From Alphaproteobacteria bacterium (GTDB taxonomy: Bacteria > Pseudomonadota > Alphaproteobacteria > Micavibrionales > Micavibrionaceae), in NCBI GenBank assembly GCA_030432775.1, contig JAUILO010000135.1, forward strand, positions 1 to 6,541: a DNA stretch of 6,541 nt. Reading direction: 5' to 3'. The translations under genes and the position numbers were made by a program. Each line of letters starts with the position of its first letter. Positions within the stretch are counted from its first letter, which is position 1. A model generated the notes under the pieces. The model ran no database searches. It saw only the letters and a list, made by a program, of their open reading frames with translations, and was not told the origin of the DNA. This document shows positions 1 to 5,428 of the stretch, in pieces.

Positions 1-2
1 AT

Positions 3-326
3 CCGGAGCGCTACACTTACGAGCTGAAAAGTTATATCAATGTCGGGGTGAGCCCGCGTGGCAGCTTATCACTTGATCGTGGTGCCAGAACGCTGGCATG
101 GTTGCGCGGTAAAACCGAAGTTGAAGTCGAACATGTACAGGAAATGATTTACCCGATCTTGCGTCACCGTATTGGTCTATCCGAACGTGCGGCAAAACAT
201 AAGGTGCATTCGGATGAGTTGATTAAGGATATGCTTGATCTTGTTCCTGTTCCAGATCCGAAGGACGCCAAAGTCGAGGCATCAGACGCGGTGAAGCAGG
301 AGCTTCAGGACGCATCCAACTCATAA
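3..326 (+). CDS. MoxR-family AAA+ ATPase, C-terminal part (5' end outside window)
   Basis: The frame is open from the left edge, so only the last 107 residues are present. The visible part matches the C-terminal lid region of MoxR-type AAA+ ATPases. A GVSPRGS segment (fragment residues 15-21) fits the sensor-2 motif with its arginine. It is followed by the helix GARTLAWLRGK, the EVEVEHVQEM segment where relatives read like 'v.peDv', and the hallmark ILRHRIGLS. The last 25 or so residues are a charged tail rich in Asp, Glu, Lys and Gln that looks family-variable. MoxR proteins are cytoplasmic chaperone-like ATPases, often encoded beside DUF58 and von Willebrand factor A proteins, but those partners would lie upstream, outside the window. 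Walker A and B motifs cannot be checked. An internal GTG at 48 is not the true start, because conserved lid sequence precedes it. The family call is fairly secure; the subfamily and client are unknown. Confidence 0.82.
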   Translation, partial: PERYTYELKSYINVGVSPRGSLSLDRGARTLAWLRGKTEVEVEHVQEMIYPILRHRIGLSERAAKHKVHSDELIKDMLDLVPVPDPKDAKVEASDAVKQELQDASNS

Positions 327-404
327 ATTTAAGAGAAAAATTCATAGAGCTGGCTCATAGGGGCTGTGTTTGGCTATGTGTGCATAATGAATGCGCTTTT
401 GAGC

Positions 405-1301
405 TTAGCCGTTGATAATGTCTTTGTCGGAATAGCCTTGTGCGTATAACGCGGCTGTCAAATCACCGAAGACAATCAGATTATCAAGCCTATCCTTTAA
501 AAGCTGTTTGGGATGGTATCCAATACCAAGTCCGGCAGCTTCCAGCATGACGAGATCATTTGCGCCATCACCAATGGTTAGTGTGTCTTCGATATCAAGT
601 CCAAGCTCTTCGATGTAAAGCTTCAAAAATTCGTATTTCGCGTCTTTATCCAAAATCGGCGGGATGACCTTTCCTGTGAGCAAGCCGTTATCAATTTCCA
701 GTACATTGCCGTGATGATGGTTAAAACCGACCTCCTTGGCGATATATCCGGTAAAGAAAGTGAAGCCGCCGGACACAAGAACGCAAGTGGCGCCGTTTGC
801 ACTCATGGTTTTTATGAATTCTTTCGCGCCTGATGAAAGCTGCATATGCGGTAAATGGCTGGATAAAATACTCTCGCTTTGTCCGGCAAGCATTTTTACG
901 CGTTGGGTCAGGGCGGCGCTAAAATCAAGTTCGCCATTCATGGCTCGGGTAGTAATAGCGGCTATTTGTTCTTGCAGACCTGCGGCGCTGGCCATTTCAT
1001 CCAGTGTTTCGCCAGTAACTATGGTGCTGTCCATATCGGCAATTAAAAGTTTTTTGCGTGCGCGGTCTTTGGCGACAATCAGGATATCAATTTCGTCGAT
1101 GGCAAAATGAACGCGCATTTCATCAAGCTCTGCCTTGCTGGGCGCTTGATTGATCTCATATTGCAGGGCGCGGTTTTCTGATAGCCATTTTGTGTTTCCG
1201 GCAATAGTCAAATTGAACTTGTTTAAAAAATGTTCGGCCGCACTCATATGCGATGTGCTGATATCATGGGTAGAGGCAGTAAATGTCAATAAGTGGGTCA
1301 T
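405..1301 (-). CDS. serB: Phosphoserine phosphatase SerB
   Basis: This 298-residue HAD-superfamily phosphatase should catalyse the last step of L-serine synthesis, hydrolysing O-phospho-L-serine in the cytoplasm. HAD motif I is DMDST (nucleophile Asp89, acid/base Asp91), followed by TGETLDEMA with Glu98 in the substrate-binding position typical of SerB. Motif II is VSGGF (Ser177-Gly-Gly), a Lys fits near residue 222 (DAKYEF), and the metal-binding motif is GDGANDL (Asp245, Asp249). All key residues are intact. The first 80 or so residues form the less conserved N-terminal region found in alphaproteobacterial and enterobacterial SerB. The length is in the normal range for alphaproteobacterial members, a little under E. 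coli SerB. The ATG start at 1299-1301 has only a weak purine-rich stretch (AAAGAA) upstream, so the start is likely but not proven. The gene is divergent from serC and converges on the MoxR-like gene with a 78-base gap that shows no clear terminator. Confidence 0.95.
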   Translation of the reverse strand: MTHLLTFTASTHDISTSHMSAAEHFLNKFNLTIAGNTKWLSENRALQYEINQAPSKAELDEMRVHFAIDEIDILIVAKDRARKKLLIADMDSTIVTGETLDEMASAAGLQEQIAAITTRAMNGELDFSAALTQRVKMLAGQSESILSSHLPHMQLSSGAKEFIKTMSANGATCVLVSGGFTFFTGYIAKEVGFNHHHGNVLEIDNGLLTGKVIPPILDKDAKYEFLKLYIEELGLDIEDTLTIGDGANDLVMLEAAGLGIGYHPKQLLKDRLDNLIVFGDLTAALYAQGYSDKDIING

Positions 1302-1333
1302 GTTGCCGATTCTTTGTAAACGGAGTTTTATGA

Positions 1334-1417
1334 ATGTCCGATACCATCAATAGCACATTTGCAGGGGCGCGCAAGCTGTGCCCGCACATGCATGGCGGAG
1401 CGCGGGCATTATTTTGA
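1334..1417 (+). CDS. Possible 27-residue leader ORF upstream of serC
   Basis: A short ATG-started frame of 27 codons (peptide begins MSDTINSTFAGARK and ends GGARALF) lies between serB and serC, reading towards serC. CGGAG at 1321-1325, 8 bases before the ATG, is a reasonable ribosome binding site. The frame runs through the whole first hairpin and ends just after the second one, at the T-rich stretch, which is the geometry expected of an attenuator leader. The peptide contains two serine codons (residues 2 and 7) but no run of serine codons, so a classical serine-sensing leader is not evident. A frame this short could arise by chance, and no upstream promoter is convincing. I do not recognise the peptide. 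Treat it as a candidate only. Confidence 0.25.
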   Translation: MSDTINSTFAGARKLCPHMHGGARALF

Positions 1418-1429
1418 AAAAACTTCGCC
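1365..1429 (+). promoter_or_regulatory. Attenuator-like overlapping hairpins upstream of serC
   Basis: Three stems that cannot all form together are visible on the serC strand. Stem A pairs 1365-1370 (GGGCGC) with 1378-1383 (GTGCCC; one G-U pair) over a 7-base loop. Stem B pairs 1379-1385 (TGCCCGC) with 1402-1408 (GCGGGCA), and the next bases are TTATTTT, so it resembles a weak intrinsic terminator. Stem C pairs 1394-1400 (GGCGGAG) with 1423-1429 (CTTCGCC; one G-U pair). A excludes B because they share 1379-1383; C nests around the 3' arm of B and competes with it. This 1:2, 2:3, 3:4 order is the logic of transcription attenuation. The pairings are seen directly; their function is inferred. 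Weinberg and colleagues described a 'serC' RNA motif upstream of alphaproteobacterial serC, but I cannot confirm from memory that this matches its consensus. Confidence 0.4.
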
Positions 1430-1521
1430 TAAAACGTAAAAAACACTTGGTTTCGTCCCAGCTTTTGTTAATAAACACCTATACGCTGATTATGTGACCT
1501 GACCAAAAGGGAGAATAGGCC

Positions 1522-2697
1522 GTGACTCAAAGCAAACCAACAATCAAACCGAATAATCCGAATTTCTCATCTGGCCCATGTGCTAAAAGACCTGGTTGGT
1601 CTTTGGATGCGCTAAGTGATGCTTTGCTAGGGCGCTCCCACCGTTCGGGTCCGGGTAAGGTCAAATTGAAAGAGGTGATTGAGCTTCATACAGAATTGCT
1701 CGGTATTCCTGATGATTATTACGTCGGTATAGTTCCTGCGTCTGATACAGGTGCATTTGAAATGGCTATGTGGTCTATGCTTGGCGCGCTTCCGGTCCAA
1801 ACATTGGCTTGGGAAAGCTTTAGTCAGGACTGGATGAAAGATATTACAGGCCAGCTTAAATTATCAAACGTAACTGCGCATGAAGCAGAATATGGACAAA
1901 TTCCGGATCTATCAAAAGTGAACTGCGACGAAGATGTGGTGTTTGTTTGGAACGGTACAACATCAGGCGCATGTTTGCCGGATGCAGAGTGGATCGCTGA
2001 TGACCGTAAAGGTCTAACATTCTGTGATGCGACATCAGGCGTGTTTGCCTATGATTTGCCATGGAACAAGCTGGATGTTGTAACATGGTCATGGCAGAAA
2101 GTTTTGGGCGGTGAAGCTGCGCATGGCATGCTGGTTTTATCCCCGCGCGCTGTGGCACGTCTTGAAAGTTTTGTTCCGGATAGACCATTGCCGAAGATTT
2201 TCCGCATGACAAAAGGCGGTAAATTAAATAGCGGTATTTTCGTTGGTGAAACAATCAATACACCGTCTATGCTTGCTGTCGAAGATTGTCTGGATGCTTT
2301 GAAATGGGTGAAATCTATTGGCGGATTACAGGCGACGATCAAACGCACACAAGACAACCTTGCGGCAATTTCCAAATGGGTCGATCAATCTGATTGGGCA
2401 TCATTCTTGGCTACATCAGAAGCTGTTCGCTCAAGCACTTCAATTTGCCTGTCTATTTCCGATGAATGGTTCGCCCAGTTAAGTGATGATGATCAGGCCG
2501 GTTTTGTCGGTGCAATGTGCAAGATTCTGGATCAGGAAGGCGTAGCATATGACATTAAGGCATATCGCGCGGCGCCGGCCGGTCTTCGTATCTGGGGCGG
2601 TGCAACTGTGGAGACGGGCGATGTTCAGGCATTGCTCCCTTGGCTTGATTATGCCTTTGCCGTATCCAAAGAATCCAAAGCGCAAAAGGCCGCTTAA
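1522..2697 (+). CDS. serC: Phosphoserine aminotransferase SerC (alphaproteobacterial/Methanosarcina type)
   Basis: This 391-residue PLP-dependent class V aminotransferase converts 3-phosphohydroxypyruvate and glutamate to phosphoserine and 2-oxoglutarate, the second step of serine synthesis. The N-terminal signature NPNFSSGPCAKRPGWS (residues 12-27) followed by LGRSHRS is characteristic of the SerC form shared by Alphaproteobacteria and Methanosarcina, which is distinct from the roughly 360-residue E. coli form. VPASDTGAFEMAMWS (71-85) lies in the PLP phosphate-binding region. CDATSG (Asp169) should contact the pyridine nitrogen, and WSWQKVLGGEAAHG carries the Schiff-base lysine, Lys193. RIWGGATVE (356-364) is the conserved C-terminal segment. 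The length is normal and nothing is missing. The start is GTG at 1522, supported by AAGGGAGA about 7 bases upstream and by the N-terminal match to the family. It is divergent from serB, and no good terminator follows it, so readthrough into the next gene is possible. Confidence 0.96.
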   Translation: MTQSKPTIKPNNPNFSSGPCAKRPGWSLDALSDALLGRSHRSGPGKVKLKEVIELHTELLGIPDDYYVGIVPASDTGAFEMAMWSMLGALPVQTLAWESFSQDWMKDITGQLKLSNVTAHEAEYGQIPDLSKVNCDEDVVFVWNGTTSGACLPDAEWIADDRKGLTFCDATSGVFAYDLPWNKLDVVTWSWQKVLGGEAAHGMLVLSPRAVARLESFVPDRPLPKIFRMTKGGKLNSGIFVGETINTPSMLAVEDCLDALKWVKSIGGLQATIKRTQDNLAAISKWVDQSDWASFLATSEAVRSSTSICLSISDEWFAQLSDDDQAGFVGAMCKILDQEGVAYDIKAYRAAPAGLRIWGGATVETGDVQALLPWLDYAFAVSKESKAQKAA

Positions 2698-2730
2698 TAC
2701 CCGCGCTTAAATCGCAAGACTTCCGTTTAT

Positions 2731-2772
2731 GTAAAGTTTAACTTGACTTTACAAGAGGTTTTGCTGTAGAAA
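2731..2772 (+). promoter_or_regulatory. Candidate promoter with dyad over the -35, upstream of the unknown gene
   Basis: TTGACT at 2743-2748 matches the sigma70 -35 consensus at five of six positions, and TAGAAA at 2767-2772 is an acceptable -10 (four of six) at 18 bases spacing. The -35 lies inside an inverted repeat, GTAAAGT (2731-2737) and ACTTTAC (2746-2752). A smaller perfect 11-base palindrome, AAGTT-T-AACTT (2734-2744), is nested in it. Dyads placed like this often bind a repressor or activator. No regulator gene is adjacent, so the factor cannot be named. Confidence 0.4.
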
Positions 2773-2806
2773 CTCCAAAATAGTTAATTTGTTAATTTTT
2801 GGAGTT
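2771..2806 (+). promoter_or_regulatory. Inverted repeat that would hide the ribosome binding site of the unknown gene
   Basis: AACTCCAAAA (2771-2780) and TTTTGGAGTT (2797-2806) are perfect 10-base reverse complements. The right arm contains GGAG (2801-2804), the only good ribosome binding site for the ATG at 2811. In RNA the site would be fully paired, and the 16-base loop can add a 4-bp TTAA/TTAA helix (2784-2787 with 2792-2795). The loop also carries a tandem repeat of GTTAATTT (2783-2790, 2791-2798). If transcription starts from the -10 at 2767-2772, the left arm is mostly outside the RNA. The hairpin would then form only on transcripts reading through from serC, or the repeat acts at DNA level as an operator. 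Confidence 0.5.
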
Positions 2807-2810
2807 ACCA

Positions 2811-3452
2811 ATGAGCGCACCATATTTTAAAGGCCATGCTGCATTTAAAGTCTTTGATGAAAAGATGGGACAATTAATCCAGTACGCGAAACAAACAGCG
2901 GAACATTACCCAGAGTTCATTTCGGATGCCCAGACAATGGACAAGTTGCCGCCATCAGGGCAGCGCTTATTCCTGCTTGAAAACATGCGCGCAGATTTCT
3001 TGAATAACGTCAGGGAACAAGCCCGCGTGATGGGAAGTACCGGCCAATCGCTGGATCGTAATGGTCTGTATGACTTGATAACAAACGCGGTGCAGGGAAT
3101 TGTTGTGCAGGATAATGATCCCCTCAATCTATATGCGTTAATCCGCAGTATGAAGGCAAGTGCGGCTATGTTTTTGAATAGCGATAGCTTGTCTACTTTC
3201 TCTGAAGCTGAAAATGAAGATTTGCGTGAGACCTATAATGTTTGCGCCAGATTAATTGCCCCAACGCTGGATCTTGATCAGGATGTTGTAAGATGGGTTG
3301 GTGATGTGTATTTACAGGCAGACCACGTCTTCACAGAAACATGGCATACCTTATGGTATGACATACAAGCAGGCAGTGAAAATCTCGGGATTAAGGCGGG
3401 TGATGTTGGCGGTCTTGAGCAGGTATTTGTGCCACCAGTATTTAAAAAATAA
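2811..3452 (+). CDS. Protein of unknown function between serC and serA
   Basis: I do not recognise this 213-residue protein. The ATG at 2811 is chosen because GGAG at 2801-2804 sits 6 bases upstream; a TTG at 2799 in the same frame overlaps that site and is unlikely to be used. The protein starts MSAPYFKGHAAFKVFDEKMG and ends FVPPVFKK. It has no signal peptide, no membrane segment and no obvious catalytic motif. It looks soluble, acidic and mostly alpha-helical, with amphipathic stretches around residues 8-40, 50-75, 105-125 and 130-165. It has a single cysteine in the middle (VCARL). Codon use resembles the neighbouring ser genes, so there is no sign of recent transfer. It has its own candidate promoter and a strong hairpin terminator, so it may be expressed separately from serA. 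Its position invites a link to serine metabolism, but nothing in the protein supports one. Confidence 0.85.
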   Translation: MSAPYFKGHAAFKVFDEKMGQLIQYAKQTAEHYPEFISDAQTMDKLPPSGQRLFLLENMRADFLNNVREQARVMGSTGQSLDRNGLYDLITNAVQGIVVQDNDPLNLYALIRSMKASAAMFLNSDSLSTFSEAENEDLRETYNVCARLIAPTLDLDQDVVRWVGDVYLQADHVFTETWHTLWYDIQAGSENLGIKAGDVGGLEQVFVPPVFKK

Positions 3453-3479
3453 GATCAAATTTCTTAATTTATTAGCTTT

Positions 3480-3512
3480 ATGCCGCGTATGGTAATGATA
3501 CGCGGCATTTGC
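3480..3512 (+). terminator. Hairpin terminator after the unknown gene
   Basis: An 11-bp perfect stem, ATGCCGCGTAT (3480-3490) with ATACGCGGCAT (3498-3508), encloses a 7-base loop (GGTAATG). It starts 28 bases after the stop codon at 3450-3452. The stem is GC-rich in its core, but the following T-tract is short (TTTGC), so termination may be partial or helped by other factors. It separates the upstream serC transcript from serA. Confidence 0.75.
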
Positions 3513-3713
3513 ATATCAATAACCATAAATAATGTATATCCGGAAGGAATTTATGTAATAAGTGCTTGCAACCTGCTGCCATCTTGCTAAGAGTACAAAC
3601 ATATAAATATTGCATTGCGATAGCGATAATTATTGGGTGAAGCCGTAATATAGATGGTTGAAATATACGGTTCTAAAATCAACAAAAAGAAAATAGATAA
3701 AAGTGAGCAAAAA
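3513..3713 (+). promoter_or_regulatory. serA upstream region
   Basis: These roughly 200 A/T-rich bases contain no convincing gene and should hold the serA promoter. TATAAA at 3602-3607 is a good -10-like hexamer, but no good -35 lies 16-18 bases upstream, so I make no firm promoter call. GCGATA is repeated in tandem (3617-3622, 3623-3628). A weak hairpin pairs CCGTA-a-TAT (3643-3651) with ATATACGG (3663-3670). Its loop holds the ATG at 3654, the alternative upstream start of serA, which argues mildly against use of that start. Confidence 0.35.
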
Positions 3714-5288
3714 ATGCCAAAAGTCCTGATCTCCGATAAAATGAATTCATTGGCAGCCGAAATTTTTGAAAAAAGCGGCGTCGAGGTAGATGTGAAACCC
3801 GGTATGACACCGGAAGAACTTAAAGCCTGCATAGGTGAATATGATGGACTGGCTATACGCTCGAGCACGACAGTCACCGAAGAAATTCTAGCCGCTGCAA
3901 CGAATTTGAAAGTTGTTGGCCGCGCTGGTATCGGTGTTGATAACGTTGATATTCCTGCGGCCACGCAGGCCGGTGTAGTGGTGATGAACACACCGTTTGG
4001 TAACTCGATCACAACAGCAGAACACGCAATTGCTTTAATGTTTGCTGTGGCACGTCAAATTCCACAAGCTAATGAATCAACACATGCTGGTAAATGGGAA
4101 AAATCCCGCTTTATGGGCGCAGAGCTTACCGGAAAAACTTTAGGTGTTTTGGGCTGTGGCAATATCGGTTCGATCGTCGCAAGCCGCGGTGTTGGTTTGA
4201 AAATGAACGTCATCGCGTTTGACCCGTTTTTATCTCCTGAAAAGGCCGAGAAAATGGGTGTTAAAAAAGTCGAGCTGGATGATTTATTCACTCAGTCTGA
4301 TTTTATTACGTTGCACACACCGCTTAACGATAAAACACGCGGGATTGTTGATAAGGCTGCTTTCGAGAAAATGAAAGATGGCGTGCGTATTGTAAACTGT
4401 GCGCGTGGCGGTTTGATCGTTGAATCCGATCTGTTTGAGGCGCTGAACAGTGGCAAGGTTGCCGGTGCAGCGCTTGACGTATTCGAAGTTGAGCCAGCCA
4501 AAGAGAACATTCTATTTGGACATGAAAACGTGATTTGTACGCCTCACCTTGGTGCATCGACAACCGAAGCGCAGGTTAATGTGGCTATTCAGGTTGCCGA
4601 GCAAATGGCTGATTTCTTGATGAATGGTGCGGTAACGAATGCATTGAATATGCCGTCTGTTTCAGCAGAAGAAGCACCTGTTTTGAAACCATATCTCAAA
4701 CTTGCTGAGCAGCTCGGTAGCTTTTCCGGCCAGATTACGCAGCATGCTTTGAAGAAAATCGAGATCGAATATCAAGGTGAGGTGTCACAGGTGAATATCA
4801 AGCCTTTGACGTCAACTGTTCTTGCCTTCTTTCTCAAACCACTGCTTGATAACGTAAATATGGTGAATGCTAAACAAGTAGCTTCATCACGCGGTATTGA
4901 TGTTTCTGAAACAACGACAGAAAGCTGCTCGTTCAGAACAGCGATTAAAATCACTGTGACAACAGAAAGCAGAACACGTTCTGTGACAGGGACATTATTT
5001 GCCAATGGCGCGCCACGTATTGTGAATATCGAAGGTGTGCCGATTGAAGGCGTGATTTCACCGGATATGCTTTACATTAGAAACAAAGACCAGCCAGGCA
5101 TGATTGGTGGCGTCGGAAGTATTCTGGCGGATGCAAAGCAAAATATTGCTGATTTCCGTTTGGGTCGTATCGAAGATAAAGGCACAGCGATTGCGTTGAT
5201 TTCTTTGGACGAAGAACTTCCAAATGACATTCTGGCTAAATTAAAAGATCTTCCACAGATCGAGCAGATTAAAAAATTGAAATTCTAG
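3714..5288 (+). CDS. serA: D-3-phosphoglycerate dehydrogenase SerA (long form with ASB and ACT domains)
   Basis: This 524-residue enzyme catalyses the first step of serine synthesis, NAD-dependent oxidation of 3-phosphoglycerate to 3-phosphohydroxypyruvate. Residues 1-100 and 285-315 form the split substrate domain. The nucleotide-binding domain carries GCGNIG (Gly147-x-Gly149-x-x-Gly152) with Asp170 at the end of the following strand. The catalytic set is Arg231 (CARGG), Glu260 (FEVEP) and His278 (PHLGAS). Residues of about 315-450 form the intervening (ASB) domain of the long form, and 453-524 form a C-terminal ACT domain, usually linked to serine feedback control. E. coli SerA lacks the ASB domain. 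I place the start at ATG 3714 because MPKVLISDKMN is the normal family N-terminus and AAGTGAG (3701-3707) lies 6 bases upstream. An in-frame ATG at 3654 would add 20 basic, lysine-rich residues not expected in the family. Confidence 0.95.
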   Translation: MPKVLISDKMNSLAAEIFEKSGVEVDVKPGMTPEELKACIGEYDGLAIRSSTTVTEEILAAATNLKVVGRAGIGVDNVDIPAATQAGVVVMNTPFGNSITTAEHAIALMFAVARQIPQANESTHAGKWEKSRFMGAELTGKTLGVLGCGNIGSIVASRGVGLKMNVIAFDPFLSPEKAEKMGVKKVELDDLFTQSDFITLHTPLNDKTRGIVDKAAFEKMKDGVRIVNCARGGLIVESDLFEALNSGKVAGAALDVFEVEPAKENILFGHENVICTPHLGASTTEAQVNVAIQVAEQMADFLMNGAVTNALNMPSVSAEEAPVLKPYLKLAEQLGSFSGQITQHALKKIEIEYQGEVSQVNIKPLTSTVLAFFLKPLLDNVNMVNAKQVASSRGIDVSETTTESCSFRTAIKITVTTESRTRSVTGTLFANGAPRIVNIEGVPIEGVISPDMLYIRNKDQPGMIGGVGSILADAKQNIADFRLGRIEDKGTAIALISLDEELPNDILAKLKDLPQIEQIKKLKF

Positions 5289-5299
5289 AATTTTAATTT
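5274..5299 (+). repeat. Near-perfect A/T-rich palindrome across the serA stop codon
   Basis: AAATTCTAGAATTT (5280-5293) is a perfect 14-base palindrome centred on the serA stop codon. It extends through one G-T pair to AAATT/AATTT, giving a 26-base near-perfect palindrome at 5274-5299. In RNA this would be a weak, A-U-rich hairpin with almost no loop. It may be part of the 3' end structure or simply reflect the Lys-Leu-Lys-Phe coding end and A/T-rich flank. Confidence 0.45.
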
Positions 5300-5321
5300 C
5301 CTGAATAAATATTGAGATATG

Positions 5322-5359
5322 AAAGCGGGCACTTCCTATATGGTGAGTGCCCGTTTTTT
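5322..5359 (+). terminator. Strong intrinsic terminator of serA
   Basis: CGGGCACT (5326-5333) pairs perfectly with AGTGCCCG (5346-5353) over a 12-base loop, and the stem is followed directly by six T residues (5354-5359). AAAG before the stem can pair with the first T residues. It lies 34 bases after the serA stop codon. Read on the other strand, the same stem is followed by CTTTC, so it may also weakly stop transcripts from the convergent response regulator gene. Confidence 0.93.
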
Positions 5360-5364
5360 GTTCT

Positions 5365-5390
5365 GTGAAGGCCGCAAGTGAAGGTCGCTA
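5365..5390. repeat. Tandem 13-base repeat, two copies
   Basis: GTGAAGGCCGCAA (5365-5377) is followed directly by GTGAAGGTCGCTA (5378-5390); 11 of 13 positions agree. It lies between the serA terminator and the end of the response regulator gene. The first copy's GCCGC (5371-5375) can also pair with GCGGC (5392-5396). No function is evident. Confidence 0.5.
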
Positions 5391-5428
5391 CGCGGCTCGA
5401 AGTTTGAATGTTGCTAGAAAAGCAGGTT

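Larger units (their letters stand above)
1302..1521. promoter_or_regulatory. Divergent serB/serC control region
   Basis: These 220 bases separate two divergent serine genes and should hold promoters for both. Towards serC, weak sigma70-like candidates are TTGGTT (1447-1452), 16 bases, TAATAA (1469-1474), and TTGTTA (1465-1470), 17 bases, GATTAT (1488-1493). The serC ribosome binding site is AAGGGAGA at 1507-1514, about 7 bases before the GTG. Further upstream lie a possible leader ORF (1334-1417) and a set of overlapping hairpins (1365-1429). If transcription starts upstream of 1340, those elements would be in the serC 5' UTR. If it starts near 1480-1500, they would not be, and could instead belong to the serB side. 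The sequence does not decide between these options. Confidence 0.5.

Noticed and set aside
327..404. Search for a terminator between the MoxR-like gene and serB
   Set aside because: Only a tiny GAGC/GCTC pairing was found, with no T-tract; not enough to call.
736..1110. 124-codon open frame on the + strand inside serB
   Set aside because: It lies wholly antisense to serB, whose protein has all HAD motifs; it has no family resemblance.
1856..2375. Two long minus-strand frames inside serC
   Set aside because: They are antisense to a fully conserved SerC and are explained by its codon use.
2767..2810. The inverted repeat 2771-2806 as the terminator of serC
   Set aside because: The stem is not followed by a T-tract but by the ribosome binding site and ATG of the next gene, so regulation of that gene is a better reading.
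3541..3558. GGAAGGAA followed by ATG-TAA, a start-stop pair upstream of serA
   Set aside because: It is intriguing as a minimal ribosome-stalling element, but such hexamers occur by chance in A/T-rich DNA; another ATG-TAA is seen at 6406. Nothing else supports a function.
3587..4012. 141-codon minus-strand frame over the serA 5' end
   Set aside because: It is mostly antisense to the conserved SerA N-terminus, with low-complexity Ser/Thr/Ile content typical of a shadow frame.
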